DNA from: Cyclobacterium roseum
GTDB taxonomy: Bacteria; Bacteroidota; Bacteroidia; Cytophagales; Cyclobacteriaceae
Assembly: GCF_010119225.1 (NCBI RefSeq)
Contig: NZ_WNKF01000019.1
Location: 1-64,000, forward strand
Reading direction: 5' to 3'
Length of the DNA: 64,000 bases
Shown here one piece after another: positions 55,000-64,000 of this stretch. Under the pieces are notes generated by a model. It was not told the origin of the DNA, did not search any database, and saw nothing but the letters and a program-made list of their open reading frames with translations. Position 1 is the stretch's first letter. Every line of letters starts with the position of its first letter. The translations under genes and the position numbers were made by a program.

Positions 55000-56421
55000 A
55001 TGGAGAATAAAACATTATTTGATAAGATTTGGGACGCTCATGTGATCAAATCTATCCCAAATGGTCCGGACGTTTTTTTCATAGATAAGCATTTTATCCA
55101 TGAAGTGACCAGCCCGGTAGCATTTCTTAACCTCGAGAAACGAGGTAACAAAGTCATGTTTCCAGAAAGAACGGTAGCCACCCCCGATCACAATGTGCCT
55201 ACCATCGATCAGGACAAGACGATTAAAGACCAGCTTTCCAGGATGCAGGTGGAAAAGCTCCGGCAGAATTGCGCCAAACATGGCATTGAGCTGCACGATT
55301 TGGGAACAGATCATCATGGGATCGTTCATGTAATCGGGCCGGAATTAGGAATCACGCAACCCGGAATGACCATTGTATGTGGAGATAGCCATACTTCTAC
55401 CCATGGAGCCTTTGGAACCATAGCATTTGGGATTGGTACCTCTGAAGTAGAGATGGTTTTTGCCACCCAGTGCATCATGCAGGCCAAGGCCAAGAAGATG
55501 CGCATTACGGTAGATGGCGAGTTAGGTCCGGGTGTTTCCTCCAAAGATATAATCTTATACATCATTTCTCAGATTTCTGCCAGCGGAGGTACCGGTTACT
55601 TCATCGAATACGCTGGAAGTGCCATCCGGTCCTTAAGTATGGAGGCGAGGATGACCATTTGTAATATGAGCATTGAGATGGGTGCACGGGGAGGATTGAT
55701 CGCCCCGGATGAAACCACCTTTGATTACCTCAAAGGAAAGGATTTTGCGCCGAAAGGAGCAGCCTGGGATGAGGCAGTGGCGTATTGGAAAACCCTGAAA
55801 ACAGATGAAGGGGCCACATTTGATCTGGAATATCACTATAACGCAGTGGATATTGAACCCATGATTACTTACGGAACCAATCCGGGTATGGGGGTAAAGG
55901 TAAAGGATCATATCCCTACCACTGAGGGCATGAAAGAGAGCGTAAAGAAATCCTATATCAAATCACTGGATTACATGGGATTCAAGCCCGGTGAGCCAAT
56001 GAAGGGTAAAAAGATTGATTATGTATTTGTTGGAAGCTGTACAAATGGCCGAATAGAAGACCTACGGACCGTAGCCAATTTCGTCAAAGGCAAAAAGAAA
56101 GCGGACAACATTACTGCCTGGATCGTACCGGGTTCCAGAGAGGTAGAGAAGCAAGCCATGGCTGAGGGATTGGTTCAAATTCTGGAAGAGGCAGGCTTTA
56201 AATTAAGGCAGCCGGGCTGTTCGGCCTGTCTGGCCATGAACGATGATAAGATACCATCGGGTAAGTATGCCGTATCCACCTCTAACCGAAATTTTGAAGG
56301 AAGGCAGGGACCGGGGAGCCGAACACTTCTGGCCTCACCCTTAACAGTCGCGGCGGTAGCAATTACGGGAGAAATAACGGATCCCAGGGATTTGATTGAG
56401 GAATTAGCTTTAGAAAAATAA
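55000..56421 (+). CDS. leuC: 3-isopropylmalate dehydratase, large subunit
   Basis: Aconitase-family subunit of 473 residues. The [4Fe-4S] ligands are the Cys in FVGSCTNGR and the pair in [11 protein letters not shown]. Substrate motifs [22 protein letters not shown] and the C-terminal [17 protein letters not shown] are present. Acts with LeuD on isopropylmalate, and in organisms with citramalate synthase also on citramalate. Located 16 bp after leuA. Confidence 0.97.
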   Translation: MENKTLFDKIWDAHVIKSIPNGPDVFFIDKHFIHEVTSPVAFLNLEKRGNKVMFPERTVATPDHNVPTIDQDKTIKDQLSRMQVEKLRQNCAKHGIELHDLGTDHHGIVHVIGPELGITQPGMTIVCGDSHTSTHGAFGTIAFGIGTSEVEMVFATQCIMQAKAKKMRITVDGELGPGVSSKDIILYIISQISASGGTGYFIEYAGSAIRSLSMEARMTICNMSIEMGARGGLIAPDETTFDYLKGKDFAPKGAAWDEAVAYWKTLKTDEGATFDLEYHYNAVDIEPMITYGTNPGMGVKVKDHIPTTEGMKESVKKSYIKSLDYMGFKPGEPMKGKKIDYVFVGSCTNGRIEDLRTVANFVKGKKKADNITAWIVPGSREVEKQAMAEGLVQILEEAGFKLRQPGCSACLAMNDDKIPSGKYAVSTSNRNFEGRQGPGSRTLLASPLTVAAVAITGEITDPRDLIEELALEK

Positions 56422-56425
56422 GACC

Positions 56426-57016
56426 ATGGCATACGATAAATTTGATATATTGACCAGCAGGGTAGTACCCCTTTCGTCTGAAAATGTAGACACGGATCAG
56501 ATCATTCCGGCCCGGTTTTTAAAAGCAACGGAACGGAAAGGTTTTGGAGATAATTTATTCAGGGATTGGAGATACGATAGCGAAGGTAATCCAAAGCCGG
56601 ATTTTGTATTAAACGATCCTACTTACGAGGGAAAGATCCTTTTGGCGGGTAAAAACTTCGGCTCGGGATCCAGTAGGGAACATGCCGTTTGGGCGATTTA
56701 CGATTACGGATTTCGATGCGTGGTATCCAGCTTTTTTGCGGATATCTTTAAAAACAACTGTCTGAACATTGGGGTGTTACCCGTAACCGTATCCCCGGAA
56801 TTTGCGGATGAACTATTTGAAGCTGTGGAGGCGGATCCTGCTACAGAGGTGGAAGTGGATATCAACAAGCAAACGATCACACTGCTATCAACGGGTAAAT
56901 CAGAGGGTTTCGATATTAATTCATACAAGAAGCAAAACATGAAAAATGGATTTGATGATATTGATTATTTATTAAATCTGAATGATGAGATCCAAGCCTT
57001 TGAGGCCAATAGGTAA
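56426..57016 (+). CDS. leuD: 3-isopropylmalate dehydratase, small subunit
   Basis: Swivelling-domain subunit of 196 residues. The pattern SSENVDTDQIIPARFLK at the start, ILLAGKNFGSGSSREHAVWAIYDYGFRCVVSSFFADIFKNNCLNIGVLPV in the centre and NGFDDIDYLLNLNDEIQAFE at the end are the family hallmarks. 4 bp after leuC. Confidence 0.97.
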   Translation: MAYDKFDILTSRVVPLSSENVDTDQIIPARFLKATERKGFGDNLFRDWRYDSEGNPKPDFVLNDPTYEGKILLAGKNFGSGSSREHAVWAIYDYGFRCVVSSFFADIFKNNCLNIGVLPVTVSPEFADELFEAVEADPATEVEVDINKQTITLLSTGKSEGFDINSYKKQNMKNGFDDIDYLLNLNDEIQAFEANR

Positions 57017-57067
57017 TGTAAGCGTGTTCAGTTGTGAAACACCGAAGGACTGATTAATGGAAAGGGA

Positions 57068-58657
57068 ATGAGTAGAGAAACGAAAATAGAAATCATGGAC
57101 ACCACCCTGAGGGATGGTGAACAAACCTCAGGTGTATCTTTCCTTCCTTCGGAAAAGTTACAGATTGCCAAACTTTTGTTGGAGGAATTGCGGGTAGATC
57201 GGATCGAAGTGGCATCTGCCAGGGTTTCGGAAGGAGAGTTAGAAGGCGTTAAAAAGATTACCCATTGGGCTTTTGAGAAGGGTTTTTTGGACAAAGTGGA
57301 GGTTCTGGGCTTCGTCGATACGCCAAAATCCGTGGATTGGATCGTAGATGCCGGTGCTAAAGTCATGAATCTGCTCACGAAAGGCTCGCTCAACCACCTA
57401 ACCCATCAACTGAAGAAATCGCCGGAAGCTCATTTTGAAGAAATAGCTGAGGCCATCCGCTATGCCCAGGAAAATGGAATTGAAGTGAACGTATACCTGG
57501 AGGATTGGAGCAATGGAATGAGGAATTCCAGAGAGTACGCCATGTCCATGATCCGGTTTCTGTCAAATTTACCTGTAAAGCGCATCATGCTTCCGGATAC
57601 CCTGGGACTTTTATGCCCGGAAGAAGTGCAGGTGTTTATGGATGCAATCTGCCGGGAATTTCCCAATGTTCATTTTGATTTCCATGCGCACAACGATTAT
57701 GACCTATCCGTCGCCAATGTGCTGACCGCTGTAAAGGCGGGTGCGCTCGGATTGCATACTACGGTGAATGGATTAGGAGAGCGGGCAGGAAATGCGCCCT
57801 TGGAGTCAGTCGTGGCAGTCATTCAGGATTTTACTGACTTTGAGTTAAATATCCAGGAAAACAAAATTTACCGGATCAGTAAATTGATTGAGCAATTTGC
57901 GGGATTGCGAATTCCAGCCAATAAGCCAGTGGTTGGAGAAAATGTTTTCACCCAAACGGCGGGTGTTCATGCAGATGGGGATAATAAGAAGAATCTTTAT
58001 TTCAGTGATCTGTTGCCGGAGCGTTTTGGAAGAACGAGGAAATATGCCCTGGGAAAAACTTCGGGCAAGGCCAATATATTGAAAAATCTGGTGGAATTGG
58101 GGATATCTCTGGAACCGGATGAATTGGCAAAAGTAACTCAGAAAATCATCGAGCTAGGTGATAAAAAGGAAAGGGTAACCACAGAGGATTTGCCCTATAT
58201 CATTTCCGATGTCTTGCAAAACAACTCTATTCACAAGGATATTGTGATCGATGGGTACCACATGGTGCATTCAAAAGGATTAAAACCGTCGGTCCAGTTG
58301 CGGGTGAAAATTTTCCATGAATTTTATGAGCAGAATGCTTCCGGCGATGGTCAATACGACTCGTTCATGAAAGCCCTGAAGAAGATTTACAAATCTCTGG
58401 ATAAAGAACTACCAAAACTTACTGATTTTCAAATCAGCATCCCGCCGGGAGGAAAAACAGATGCCTTTGTGGAATGCGTGGTCACCTGGGACCTTTCGGG
58501 AAGGATCTTTAAAACCAAGGGCCTGGACAGTGATCAAACCATTGCGGCCATGAAGGCTACTGAAAAAATGTTAAATATCATCGAACAAATTAAAAACAAT
58601 AACAAAACAGAAAAAAAGAATCCATATGGAAATGAATATAGCCCTATTGCCTGGTGA
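57068..58657 (+). CDS. LeuA-like acyltransferase, probable (R)-citramalate synthase
   Basis: Second DRE-TIM synthase of 529 residues. It has [15 protein letters not shown], the HxH site in [22 protein letters not shown] and [12 protein letters not shown], and a C-terminal regulatory-like domain. The operon already has a canonical leuA, and this protein differs from it in the barrel loops, so another 2-oxo acid (pyruvate, giving citramalate) is likely. Citramalate would be processed by LeuCD and LeuB to 2-oxobutyrate for isoleucine. No ilvA gene is seen in the operon. Homocitrate synthase or a leucine-insensitive isopropylmalate synthase remain alternatives. It overlaps leuB by 32 bp. Confidence 0.72.
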   Translation: MSRETKIEIMDTTLRDGEQTSGVSFLPSEKLQIAKLLLEELRVDRIEVASARVSEGELEGVKKITHWAFEKGFLDKVEVLGFVDTPKSVDWIVDAGAKVMNLLTKGSLNHLTHQLKKSPEAHFEEIAEAIRYAQENGIEVNVYLEDWSNGMRNSREYAMSMIRFLSNLPVKRIMLPDTLGLLCPEEVQVFMDAICREFPNVHFDFHAHNDYDLSVANVLTAVKAGALGLHTTVNGLGERAGNAPLESVVAVIQDFTDFELNIQENKIYRISKLIEQFAGLRIPANKPVVGENVFTQTAGVHADGDNKKNLYFSDLLPERFGRTRKYALGKTSGKANILKNLVELGISLEPDELAKVTQKIIELGDKKERVTTEDLPYIISDVLQNNSIHKDIVIDGYHMVHSKGLKPSVQLRVKIFHEFYEQNASGDGQYDSFMKALKKIYKSLDKELPKLTDFQISIPPGGKTDAFVECVVTWDLSGRIFKTKGLDSDQTIAAMKATEKMLNIIEQIKNNNKTEKKNPYGNEYSPIAW

Positions 58658-59696
58658 TGGTATTGGTCCCGAAGTCATTGCGCAGGCAGTAAAAGTGGTT
58701 CATGCAGTCGGGAAAAAATTTGGACATCAGATTTCCTTTAAGGAGGCCATTACGGGGGCTGCAGCGATAGACGCAGTCGGTCACCCGTACCCTGAGGAAA
58801 CGCACCAGGTATGTGTGGAATCCGATGCCGTACTTTTTGGAGCCATAGGTGATCCTCGGTTTGATAATGATCCCAGCGCAAAAGTTCGCCCGGAGCAAGG
58901 CCTGCTGGAAATGCGAAAAAGGTTAGGGCTTTTTTCCAACGTTCGCCCTACGTTTACCTTTCCTTCGCTGGTACATAAATCTCCCCTTAAGCGAGACCGA
59001 ATAGAAGGAACGGATCTGGTTTTCCTCCGGGAGCTTACGGGCGGGATTTACTTCGGAGAGCCCAGGGGAAGAAATGAACAGGGAACCAAGGCCTTTGACA
59101 CCTGCGTGTATTCGGTGGAAGAAATCGAGCGACTAGCCCGCATGGGATTTGAGTTTGCCCAAAAGCGCAGAAAGTTACTTACTTGTGTGGATAAGGCCAA
59201 TGTTTTGGCAACGTCCAGGTTATGGAGAGAAACAGTGCAGCGATTGGCTCCTGAATATCCTGACGTGAAAGTAGAATATGAGTTCGTAGATGCGGTAGCC
59301 ATGCGATTAATTCAATGGCCCAAAGCCTACGATGTCTTGATTACCGAAAACCTTTTTGGAGATATCCTTACAGACGAGGCTTCCGTGATCAGTGGATCTA
59401 TGGGGTTGATGCCTTCGGCTTCGATTGGCGTTAAAACCAAGCTCTTTGAACCCATTCATGGTTCCTATCCTCAGGCAGCAGGTAAAGACATTGCCAATCC
59501 ACTGGCTACCATTTTGTCTGCCTCCATGATGTTTGAGTATGCTTTTGGTTTGATGGATGAAGCAAAAGCCATATCGGATGCCGTGAACCTCTCCCTGGAT
59601 AAAGGAATGGTGACGGAAGACCTGGCAGATGGTGGAACCTCCTATAAGACCTCTGAAGTTGGAGACTGGGTAGCAGAACAGATCGGAAAGGCTTGA
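58626..59696 (+). CDS. leuB: 3-isopropylmalate dehydrogenase
   Basis: Beta-decarboxylating dehydrogenase of 356 residues. [22 protein letters not shown] at the start, substrate-binding [32 protein letters not shown], the metal Asp block in [24 protein letters not shown] and the NAD motif [28 protein letters not shown] are all present. A start at 58632 is equally possible. The start lies inside the end of the preceding gene, so translation is likely coupled. Last gene before the terminator at 59715. Confidence 0.96.
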   Translation: MEMNIALLPGDGIGPEVIAQAVKVVHAVGKKFGHQISFKEAITGAAAIDAVGHPYPEETHQVCVESDAVLFGAIGDPRFDNDPSAKVRPEQGLLEMRKRLGLFSNVRPTFTFPSLVHKSPLKRDRIEGTDLVFLRELTGGIYFGEPRGRNEQGTKAFDTCVYSVEEIERLARMGFEFAQKRRKLLTCVDKANVLATSRLWRETVQRLAPEYPDVKVEYEFVDAVAMRLIQWPKAYDVLITENLFGDILTDEASVISGSMGLMPSASIGVKTKLFEPIHGSYPQAAGKDIANPLATILSASMMFEYAFGLMDEAKAISDAVNLSLDKGMVTEDLADGGTSYKTSEVGDWVAEQIGKA

Positions 59697-59714
59697 TTTT
59701 CGAACAGCTAGTTT

Positions 59715-59757
59715 AAAAAAAAAACCGCCTTGGAGTATTTTCCAGGGCGGTTTTTTT
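59715..59757. terminator. Terminator between leuB and fabI
   Basis: AAAAAACCGCCTTGGA and TCCAGGGCGGTTTTTTT arms with a short loop, flanked by A and T runs. It would end the branched-chain operon and, on the other strand, the fabI transcript. Confidence 0.85.
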
Positions 59758-59772
59758 AAGGGTACCTAACTA

Positions 59773-60591
59773 TTACTTCTTTTTTACGAAGACATCAATT
59801 AATTCCTGTGTAATGCCACAGGAAGAATAGCCTCCGTCGTGGAAGAGATTTTGCATGGTGACCATCCGGGTGAAATCAGAAAATAAGGTCACGATGTATT
59901 CGGCACAGGATTCAGCGGACGCATTTCCAAGGGGAGAAGCAATGTCCGCAAAATCGTAAAAATCATCGAATCCGCCAATTCCGGAACCAGCCGTGGTTTT
60001 GGTGGGCGATTGGGAGATGGTATTGACCCTCACTTTCTTTAGTTTCCCGTATCGCAATCCATAGTTTCTGGCAATACTTTCAAGTATGGCTTTTGCTTCG
60101 GACATGTCGGAATAGAACGGGAAGGCCCGCTGAGCCGCAATGTAACTTAAGCCCACCACAGAGGCCCATTCATTTAAAATATCTTTTTTCTCTGCTATTT
60201 GAAGCATTTTATGGAAAGAAACCGCCGAAACGTCGTAGGATTTTTGAACCCATTCATAGTTCAGATCTCCATAGGCCTTTCCTTTTCGAACGTTGGGTGA
60301 CATTCCGATGGAGTGCAAAAGAAAATCAAAGTTTCCTCCCAGGTACTCTTTGGCTTCATCGTAAAGTTTTTCTATATCTTCTACGGAGGTGGCATCCGCA
60401 GGAATGACAATCGTATCGCAGGCTTTTGCCAGTTCCTTGATAGCACCCATTCTCATGGCTATGGGAGCGTTTGTAAGTACAAACGTTGCCCCTTGTTCCT
60501 TTGCCTTTAAAGCCGTTTGCCAGGCAATGGAATTTTCATCAAGGGCACCTGTAATTATTCCTTTCTTTCCTTTTAATAGATTCTCAGGCAT
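59773..60591 (-). CDS. fabI: Enoyl-[acyl-carrier-protein] reductase (NADH)
   Basis: Short-chain dehydrogenase of 272 residues for the last step of fatty acid elongation. GIITGALDENSIAWQTALKAKEQGA is the FabI cofactor site, LHSIGMSP follows, and the catalytic pair is in FYSDMSEAKAIL (Tyr-x6-Lys). The C-terminus (YIVTLFSDFTRMVTMQNLFHDGGYSSCG) is typical, giving enzyme I rather than FabK/L/V. A single gene on the minus strand. Confidence 0.96.
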   Translation of the reverse strand: MPENLLKGKKGIITGALDENSIAWQTALKAKEQGATFVLTNAPIAMRMGAIKELAKACDTIVIPADATSVEDIEKLYDEAKEYLGGNFDFLLHSIGMSPNVRKGKAYGDLNYEWVQKSYDVSAVSFHKMLQIAEKKDILNEWASVVGLSYIAAQRAFPFYSDMSEAKAILESIARNYGLRYGKLKKVRVNTISQSPTKTTAGSGIGGFDDFYDFADIASPLGNASAESCAEYIVTLFSDFTRMVTMQNLFHDGGYSSCGITQELIDVFVKKK

Positions 60592-60696
60592 ATTTTACTT
60601 TTGATTTTCTGACTTAAATTAAATATTATTTTATAAAATTAATTAAATATAGTTGAAACTTTTTGTGTTTTTAATCAATACAGCGAATAATAGCTG

Positions 60697-62349
60697 CTAA
60701 TTAGCCAATAATTCTCTGGCACTCTCATAAGCGGAGGCAGAAGGGTTAGATCCGGATATCATTTTGGCGATTTCCAGGAGCCGTTCCTCTTCAGTTAGCA
60801 GCTTAATCTTGCTGACGGTCTTTTTGGCACTGTTATCCTTAAACACAAAATAGTGTTTTTCGCCTTTGGCTGCTACCTGAGGGAGGTGGCTGATGCAGAT
60901 AACCTGATGGTTTTCAGCTATTTTTTGCATCATTCGCACCATCTGCAAAGCCACTTCCCCAGAGATACCCGAGTCTATTTCATCGAAAATCAAGGTAGGC
61001 AAGGCCATTTTATCTGCCATAACGTATTTTATGGCGAACATTAACCGCGAAAATTCTCCACCGGAAGCTACCTGCCCTATGGCTTGGGTTGCAATCCCTT
61101 TATTGGCGGAAAATAAAATGTCAATCTCGTCTATCCCCGAAGCAGTAGCTGGTATCTGATTTCGCTGGATTTCGATTTTTGCGTTTTCCATACCTAGCTG
61201 GGATAGAAGTGCTTGAATTTCTTTACTAAAACTTCCGAAAATGGAGATTCTCTTTTTGGAAAGTTGGCTGCCAGCTGACTGTAGTTCTTTCTCTGCCAAT
61301 TCTAATTCCGCCTTTTTCCGGATTAGCTCCTCTTCCAAATGATCCGCCCGAAATACCTTGTCTGCCAGCACAGAAGCCAATTCGAGCAGCTCGCTATCAG
61401 TTTGAACACCGTGTTTTTTTTGGAGTTGATAGATTTTACTCAGCCGATCCCGGATCCACTCGGATTTTTCCAGATCCACTTCCATACTTTCCTCCTCTGC
61501 AGAAAGGCTTTCCACGATATCTTTCAGTTCGATCAGGATACTATTAAATCGTTGAGACAATTCTTCGAAAGACTTTCCAAACCGGCTCAGGTATTGAAAG
61601 TGCTGTTTAGCAGACCCCAGCCGTTGAAAGGCTCCCAACTCTTCATTGTCCAATAAGCCCAGTGCTTCAATGGCTCTGGCTTTGATCTCCTCGGCGTGGT
61701 TCAGGATTTCCTCTTCAGCTTCCAATTGGCGCTGTTCCCCCTTTTCCAGGTTTAGGGAGGATAATTCCTCCAGTTGAAACTGATTATAATCGGCTTCTTG
61801 TTGCAGGTTTGTTTTTTCTTGCTCCAGCTCCCGAACTTGTCGGTTCAGGATCTGAAACGTTTCAAACTTCTCTTTAAAAAGTTGTCTTTCCTTTTTGCTG
61901 TCAGCAAAGGCATCTATTAGCGACAATTGGTAGGCAGAAGCACCGAGAAGTAGGTTTTCATGCTGGGAGTGAATGTCCATCAGGATTTTCCCCAGGACTT
62001 TAAGCGTGTCTAGTTTTACGGGCGTGTCATTGACAAAAGCCCGGGATTTTCCGGATGGGCTGATTTCCCTTCTGATAATGCAAGCTTGCTCGTAATCGAG
62101 TGCTTCCTCTTCAAAAAAGGATTGCAGGCCGTAATTCTGGATGGCTATGACACCTTCTATGACGCATTTTTTGGTTTCGTCAAAAAGTGATTTCGTGTCG
62201 GCCCTGTTCCCTAAAAGTAAACCGACAGCGCCCAGCATGATGGACTTGCCAGCACCCGTTTCCCCGGTAATCATATTCAATCCCGGGCAAGGATTCATTT
62301 CCAATTTCTCTATCAAAGCATAGTTTGTTATGCTTAGGTTGGTCAACAT
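60697..62349 (-). CDS. recN: DNA repair protein RecN
   Basis: SMC-like double-strand-break repair ATPase of 550 residues. Walker A GETGAGKS (29-36), long coiled-coil arms (about 150-370; LEQEKTNLQQEADYN, EEELIRKKAELELAEKEL), the signature region VASGGEFSRLMFAIKYVM and Walker B LPTLIFDEIDSGISGEVALQMVRMM are present. It is downstream of the DUF4835 gene by 48 bp on the same strand and probably co-transcribed with it and coaBC. Confidence 0.96.
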   Translation of the reverse strand: MLTNLSITNYALIEKLEMNPCPGLNMITGETGAGKSIMLGAVGLLLGNRADTKSLFDETKKCVIEGVIAIQNYGLQSFFEEEALDYEQACIIRREISPSGKSRAFVNDTPVKLDTLKVLGKILMDIHSQHENLLLGASAYQLSLIDAFADSKKERQLFKEKFETFQILNRQVRELEQEKTNLQQEADYNQFQLEELSSLNLEKGEQRQLEAEEEILNHAEEIKARAIEALGLLDNEELGAFQRLGSAKQHFQYLSRFGKSFEELSQRFNSILIELKDIVESLSAEEESMEVDLEKSEWIRDRLSKIYQLQKKHGVQTDSELLELASVLADKVFRADHLEEELIRKKAELELAEKELQSAGSQLSKKRISIFGSFSKEIQALLSQLGMENAKIEIQRNQIPATASGIDEIDILFSANKGIATQAIGQVASGGEFSRLMFAIKYVMADKMALPTLIFDEIDSGISGEVALQMVRMMQKIAENHQVICISHLPQVAAKGEKHYFVFKDNSAKKTVSKIKLLTEEERLLEIAKMISGSNPSASAYESARELLAN

Positions 62350-62397
62350 GGTGCTTTGGTTTCGTTCAGGAAACCAAAATTAACCAAAAAAACAGGA

Positions 62398-63309
62398 TTA
62401 TCCTTTCAAAATGTCGTTGTATTTTCGGGCGTTGTTCGGGTCTACTTTTAGCAAAACCTCCACCGCCTCTTGTTTTATTGCATCAGGAGCAGTCTTTAAG
62501 AGTTTGCTTATCTCGTCTGACTTTGCATCCATAAAGCTGATTGTGAGGATGCTATTGGGCTGCGCCTGATTCGCTTCTTCTACCAATTTGATGGCCTCCA
62601 GGATGTTTGCAAAACCTTCTTCCGGTTTTGTGGTCAAAAAATCCAAGCCTTTTCGGTGATACAGGTAATAGGCATCACGTACGGGAACCATCACCTGTGA
62701 GCTATACAATTCATTGGAAAGCCAGTATCGGTTTCTTTTGTCCGAGGGGTTTTGGTTCCAGCCGGGCCTGGAAGACTGCTGCGCATTGGATACAATGTTA
62801 TTGGCTGTTTCGAAATAGGGATCACCACCTCTGGGAGCAAAAGAGTCATAGTCCATCCCAATAGCAATGTAAGCATAGTAAGCCAACAGGGAGGTGATGT
62901 TGTTTAAAAATGAATATTGATTAAACTCCAATGGCTGAGAATCTACGTATTCAAAGGTCCAATTTCGATCGGCAAAATTCAACATCAGGCTCTCGTAGTT
63001 GGAACCATAGACGGGACGGACGGTTTGGATCTGCACAGTGGCCGTAAAAAGTCCTACCTGGGGCATGTCATTGATCGTTATCAGTAAATTTCCCTTGATC
63101 CTTTCTTCCTGCTTAAATTCATCGTCCGTCCAATTCCGACCATTTAAAAATTGCTCAAAGGAAGATTTCATTTGCTCAAATATATCCCTATCCTGAGTCC
63201 TGGCCCGCTCACTGTTAATTGTAACGGTGAAATTCAACTGTTGAGAGATTCCAGTTTGCGGCAGGGAAACCAGTACCAATAGACCAAAAAGAACGAGGTA
63301 ACGGAACAT
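62398..63309 (-). CDS. DUF4835 family protein (PorD-like)
   Basis: Periplasmic protein of 303 residues from the ATG at 63309 (MFRYLVLFGLLVLVSLPQTGISQQ, a signal peptide); the upstream ATG at 63330 adds seven residues. The conserved motifs LNFTVTINSERARTQDRDIFEQMKSSFEQFLNGRNWTDDEF, VYGSNYESLMLNFADRNWTFEY and LLAYYAYIAIGMDYDSFAPRGGDPYF match DUF4835. Current databases name some members PorD of the type IX secretion system; that link is not proved by the sequence. It lies between coaBC and recN on the minus strand, an order I recall from other Bacteroidota. Confidence 0.82.
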   Translation of the reverse strand: MFRYLVLFGLLVLVSLPQTGISQQLNFTVTINSERARTQDRDIFEQMKSSFEQFLNGRNWTDDEFKQEERIKGNLLITINDMPQVGLFTATVQIQTVRPVYGSNYESLMLNFADRNWTFEYVDSQPLEFNQYSFLNNITSLLAYYAYIAIGMDYDSFAPRGGDPYFETANNIVSNAQQSSRPGWNQNPSDKRNRYWLSNELYSSQVMVPVRDAYYLYHRKGLDFLTTKPEEGFANILEAIKLVEEANQAQPNSILTISFMDAKSDEISKLLKTAPDAIKQEAVEVLLKVDPNNARKYNDILKG

Positions 63310-63335
63310 TTTTTTCGTTTTAAAGCACACCTTAT

Positions 63336-64000
63336 CTAACGGTTTTCCGATGGATCTGTTGCCTGATAAAAGACTTCTATTTTGTCGAGAATCACGGAGG
63401 CCAACTCCTCTTTTCTCAATATCGGAGATTTCTGGCTTTTCCCCTTTATATCGATGAAGGTCACCTGGTTGGTGTCTTTCTGAAACCCGGCTTCCGGATC
63501 CAGTAGGGAGTTCAATACGATAAAATCGAAATTTTTGGTTTGCAGTTTATTGCTGGCACTTTCGGAGCCTTCGTCTGTTTCCAAAGCAAAGCCCACATGG
63601 ATCTGTCCGGATTTTTTTTCCTGTCCCAGATTCCGGGCAATGTCGGGGTTTTTTACCAGCGTAAGGCGTAGCTTATCGTCCTTTTTTTTGATTTTTTCGG
63701 GTGAAGGGCTTTCCGGGCGGTAATCCGACACGGCTGCCGTGAAAATGGCGATCTCTGATTGTGGGTGGTTTTTTTTTGCTTCCTCATACATTTCTATCGC
63801 AGTGGACACTGGGATCGTTTGTATAGACGGATGCTTGGCATTCAGGGAGCTTGGTCCCAAAATAAGGGTCACCTGGGCGCCTCGTTCGGCTGCTTTCTCT
63901 GCAAGAGAAATACCCATTTTTCCGCTGGAAAGGTTGCTAATGTAGCGGACCGGATCCATCGCTTCACGGGTTGGTCCGGCGGTGATCATTATTTTTTTCC
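63336..64000 (-). CDS. coaBC: Coenzyme A biosynthesis bifunctional protein CoaBC, C-terminal part (partial)
   Basis: The visible 221 codons are the phosphopantothenate-cysteine ligase (CoaB) half: ITAGPTREAMDPVRYISNLSSGKMG at the domain start, IAIFTAAVSDYRP with the nucleotide/Asn-Lys region, and VGFALETDEG. The frame continues through the window edge at 64000 (codons KKI before the first Met), so the CoaC decarboxylase half lies outside. The stop is at 63336, 27 bp before the DUF4835 start, consistent with an operon. Confidence 0.93.
   Translation of the reverse strand, partial: KKIMITAGPTREAMDPVRYISNLSSGKMGISLAEKAAERGAQVTLILGPSSLNAKHPSIQTIPVSTAIEMYEEAKKNHPQSEIAIFTAAVSDYRPESPSPEKIKKKDDKLRLTLVKNPDIARNLGQEKKSGQIHVGFALETDEGSESASNKLQTKNFDFIVLNSLLDPEAGFQKDTNQVTFIDIKGKSQKSPILRKEELASVILDKIEVFYQATDPSENR

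Overview
The window is chromosomal DNA from a member of the Bacteroidota, most likely an aerobic, free-living Cytophagales-type organism. Several signals agree on this: SusC/SusD pairs and other TonB-dependent receptors, FecI/FecR-type sigma/anti-sigma control, promoter-like TAnnTTTG elements with few strong Shine-Dalgarno sites, a DUF4835 (PorD-like) protein, a ParE/ParD pair, IS1380-type and VirE_N-type mobile-element debris, and a lone FA2H-like fatty acid hydroxylase. The genus cannot be fixed from the sequence alone.

Layout. 0.1-4.6 kb: SusC/SusD nutrient-uptake pair. 4.6-8.5 kb: DUF6702 protein, HupE/UreJ-like membrane protein and M1 metallopeptidase, ending in a palindromic tandem repeat and a shared terminator. 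8.5-10.1 kb: glnK-amtB nitrogen operon. 10.5-14.9 kb: housekeeping genes (nucleotidyltransferase, DoxX, recF, pdhA, fatty acid hydroxylase). 15.0-19.7 kb: two paralogous surface-repeat proteins around an ECF sigma/FecR pair; the second carries an STN signalling domain but no TonB barrel. 19.8-20.7 kb: small broken gene and a REP-associated tyrosine transposase bracketed by its REP palindromes. 20.8-26.5 kb: phytate locus (membrane TPR-LuxR-like regulator, beta-propeller phytase lipoprotein, TonB receptor). 26.6-34 kb: decaying accessory region with a frameshifted secreted protein, an intact SusC, a SusD interrupted by one in-frame stop, a truncated metallophosphoesterase and other gene tails. 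34-38 kb: Fic protein with twin palindromes upstream, ParE/ParD pair, an IS1380 remnant joined to a VirE_N-like gene fragment, small hypotheticals. 38.4-47.9 kb: core genes (initiator tRNA, era, der, rsmG, ECF sigma, glycosyltransferase, tgt, lptG-type permease, EamA transporter, ispE). 48.3-59.7 kb: one complete branched-chain amino acid operon ilvD-ilvB-ilvN-ilvC-leuA-leuC-leuD-cimA-like-leuB. 59.8-64 kb: fabI, recN, DUF4835 gene and the end of coaBC.

The most notable system is the 5' leader of the branched-chain operon. A 15-residue peptide, 12 of whose residues are Val, Leu or Ile, is followed by mutually exclusive antiterminator and terminator hairpins just before ilvD. This is the architecture of ribosome-mediated transcription attenuation. 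The operon has no ilvA but has a second LeuA-like synthase, which suggests isoleucine precursor supply through citramalate. Other points of interest: a Tgt whose three zinc-binding cysteines are all replaced, a sigma/anti-sigma system attached to a non-receptor surface protein, and clustered decay of phosphatase-related genes next to the phytase locus.
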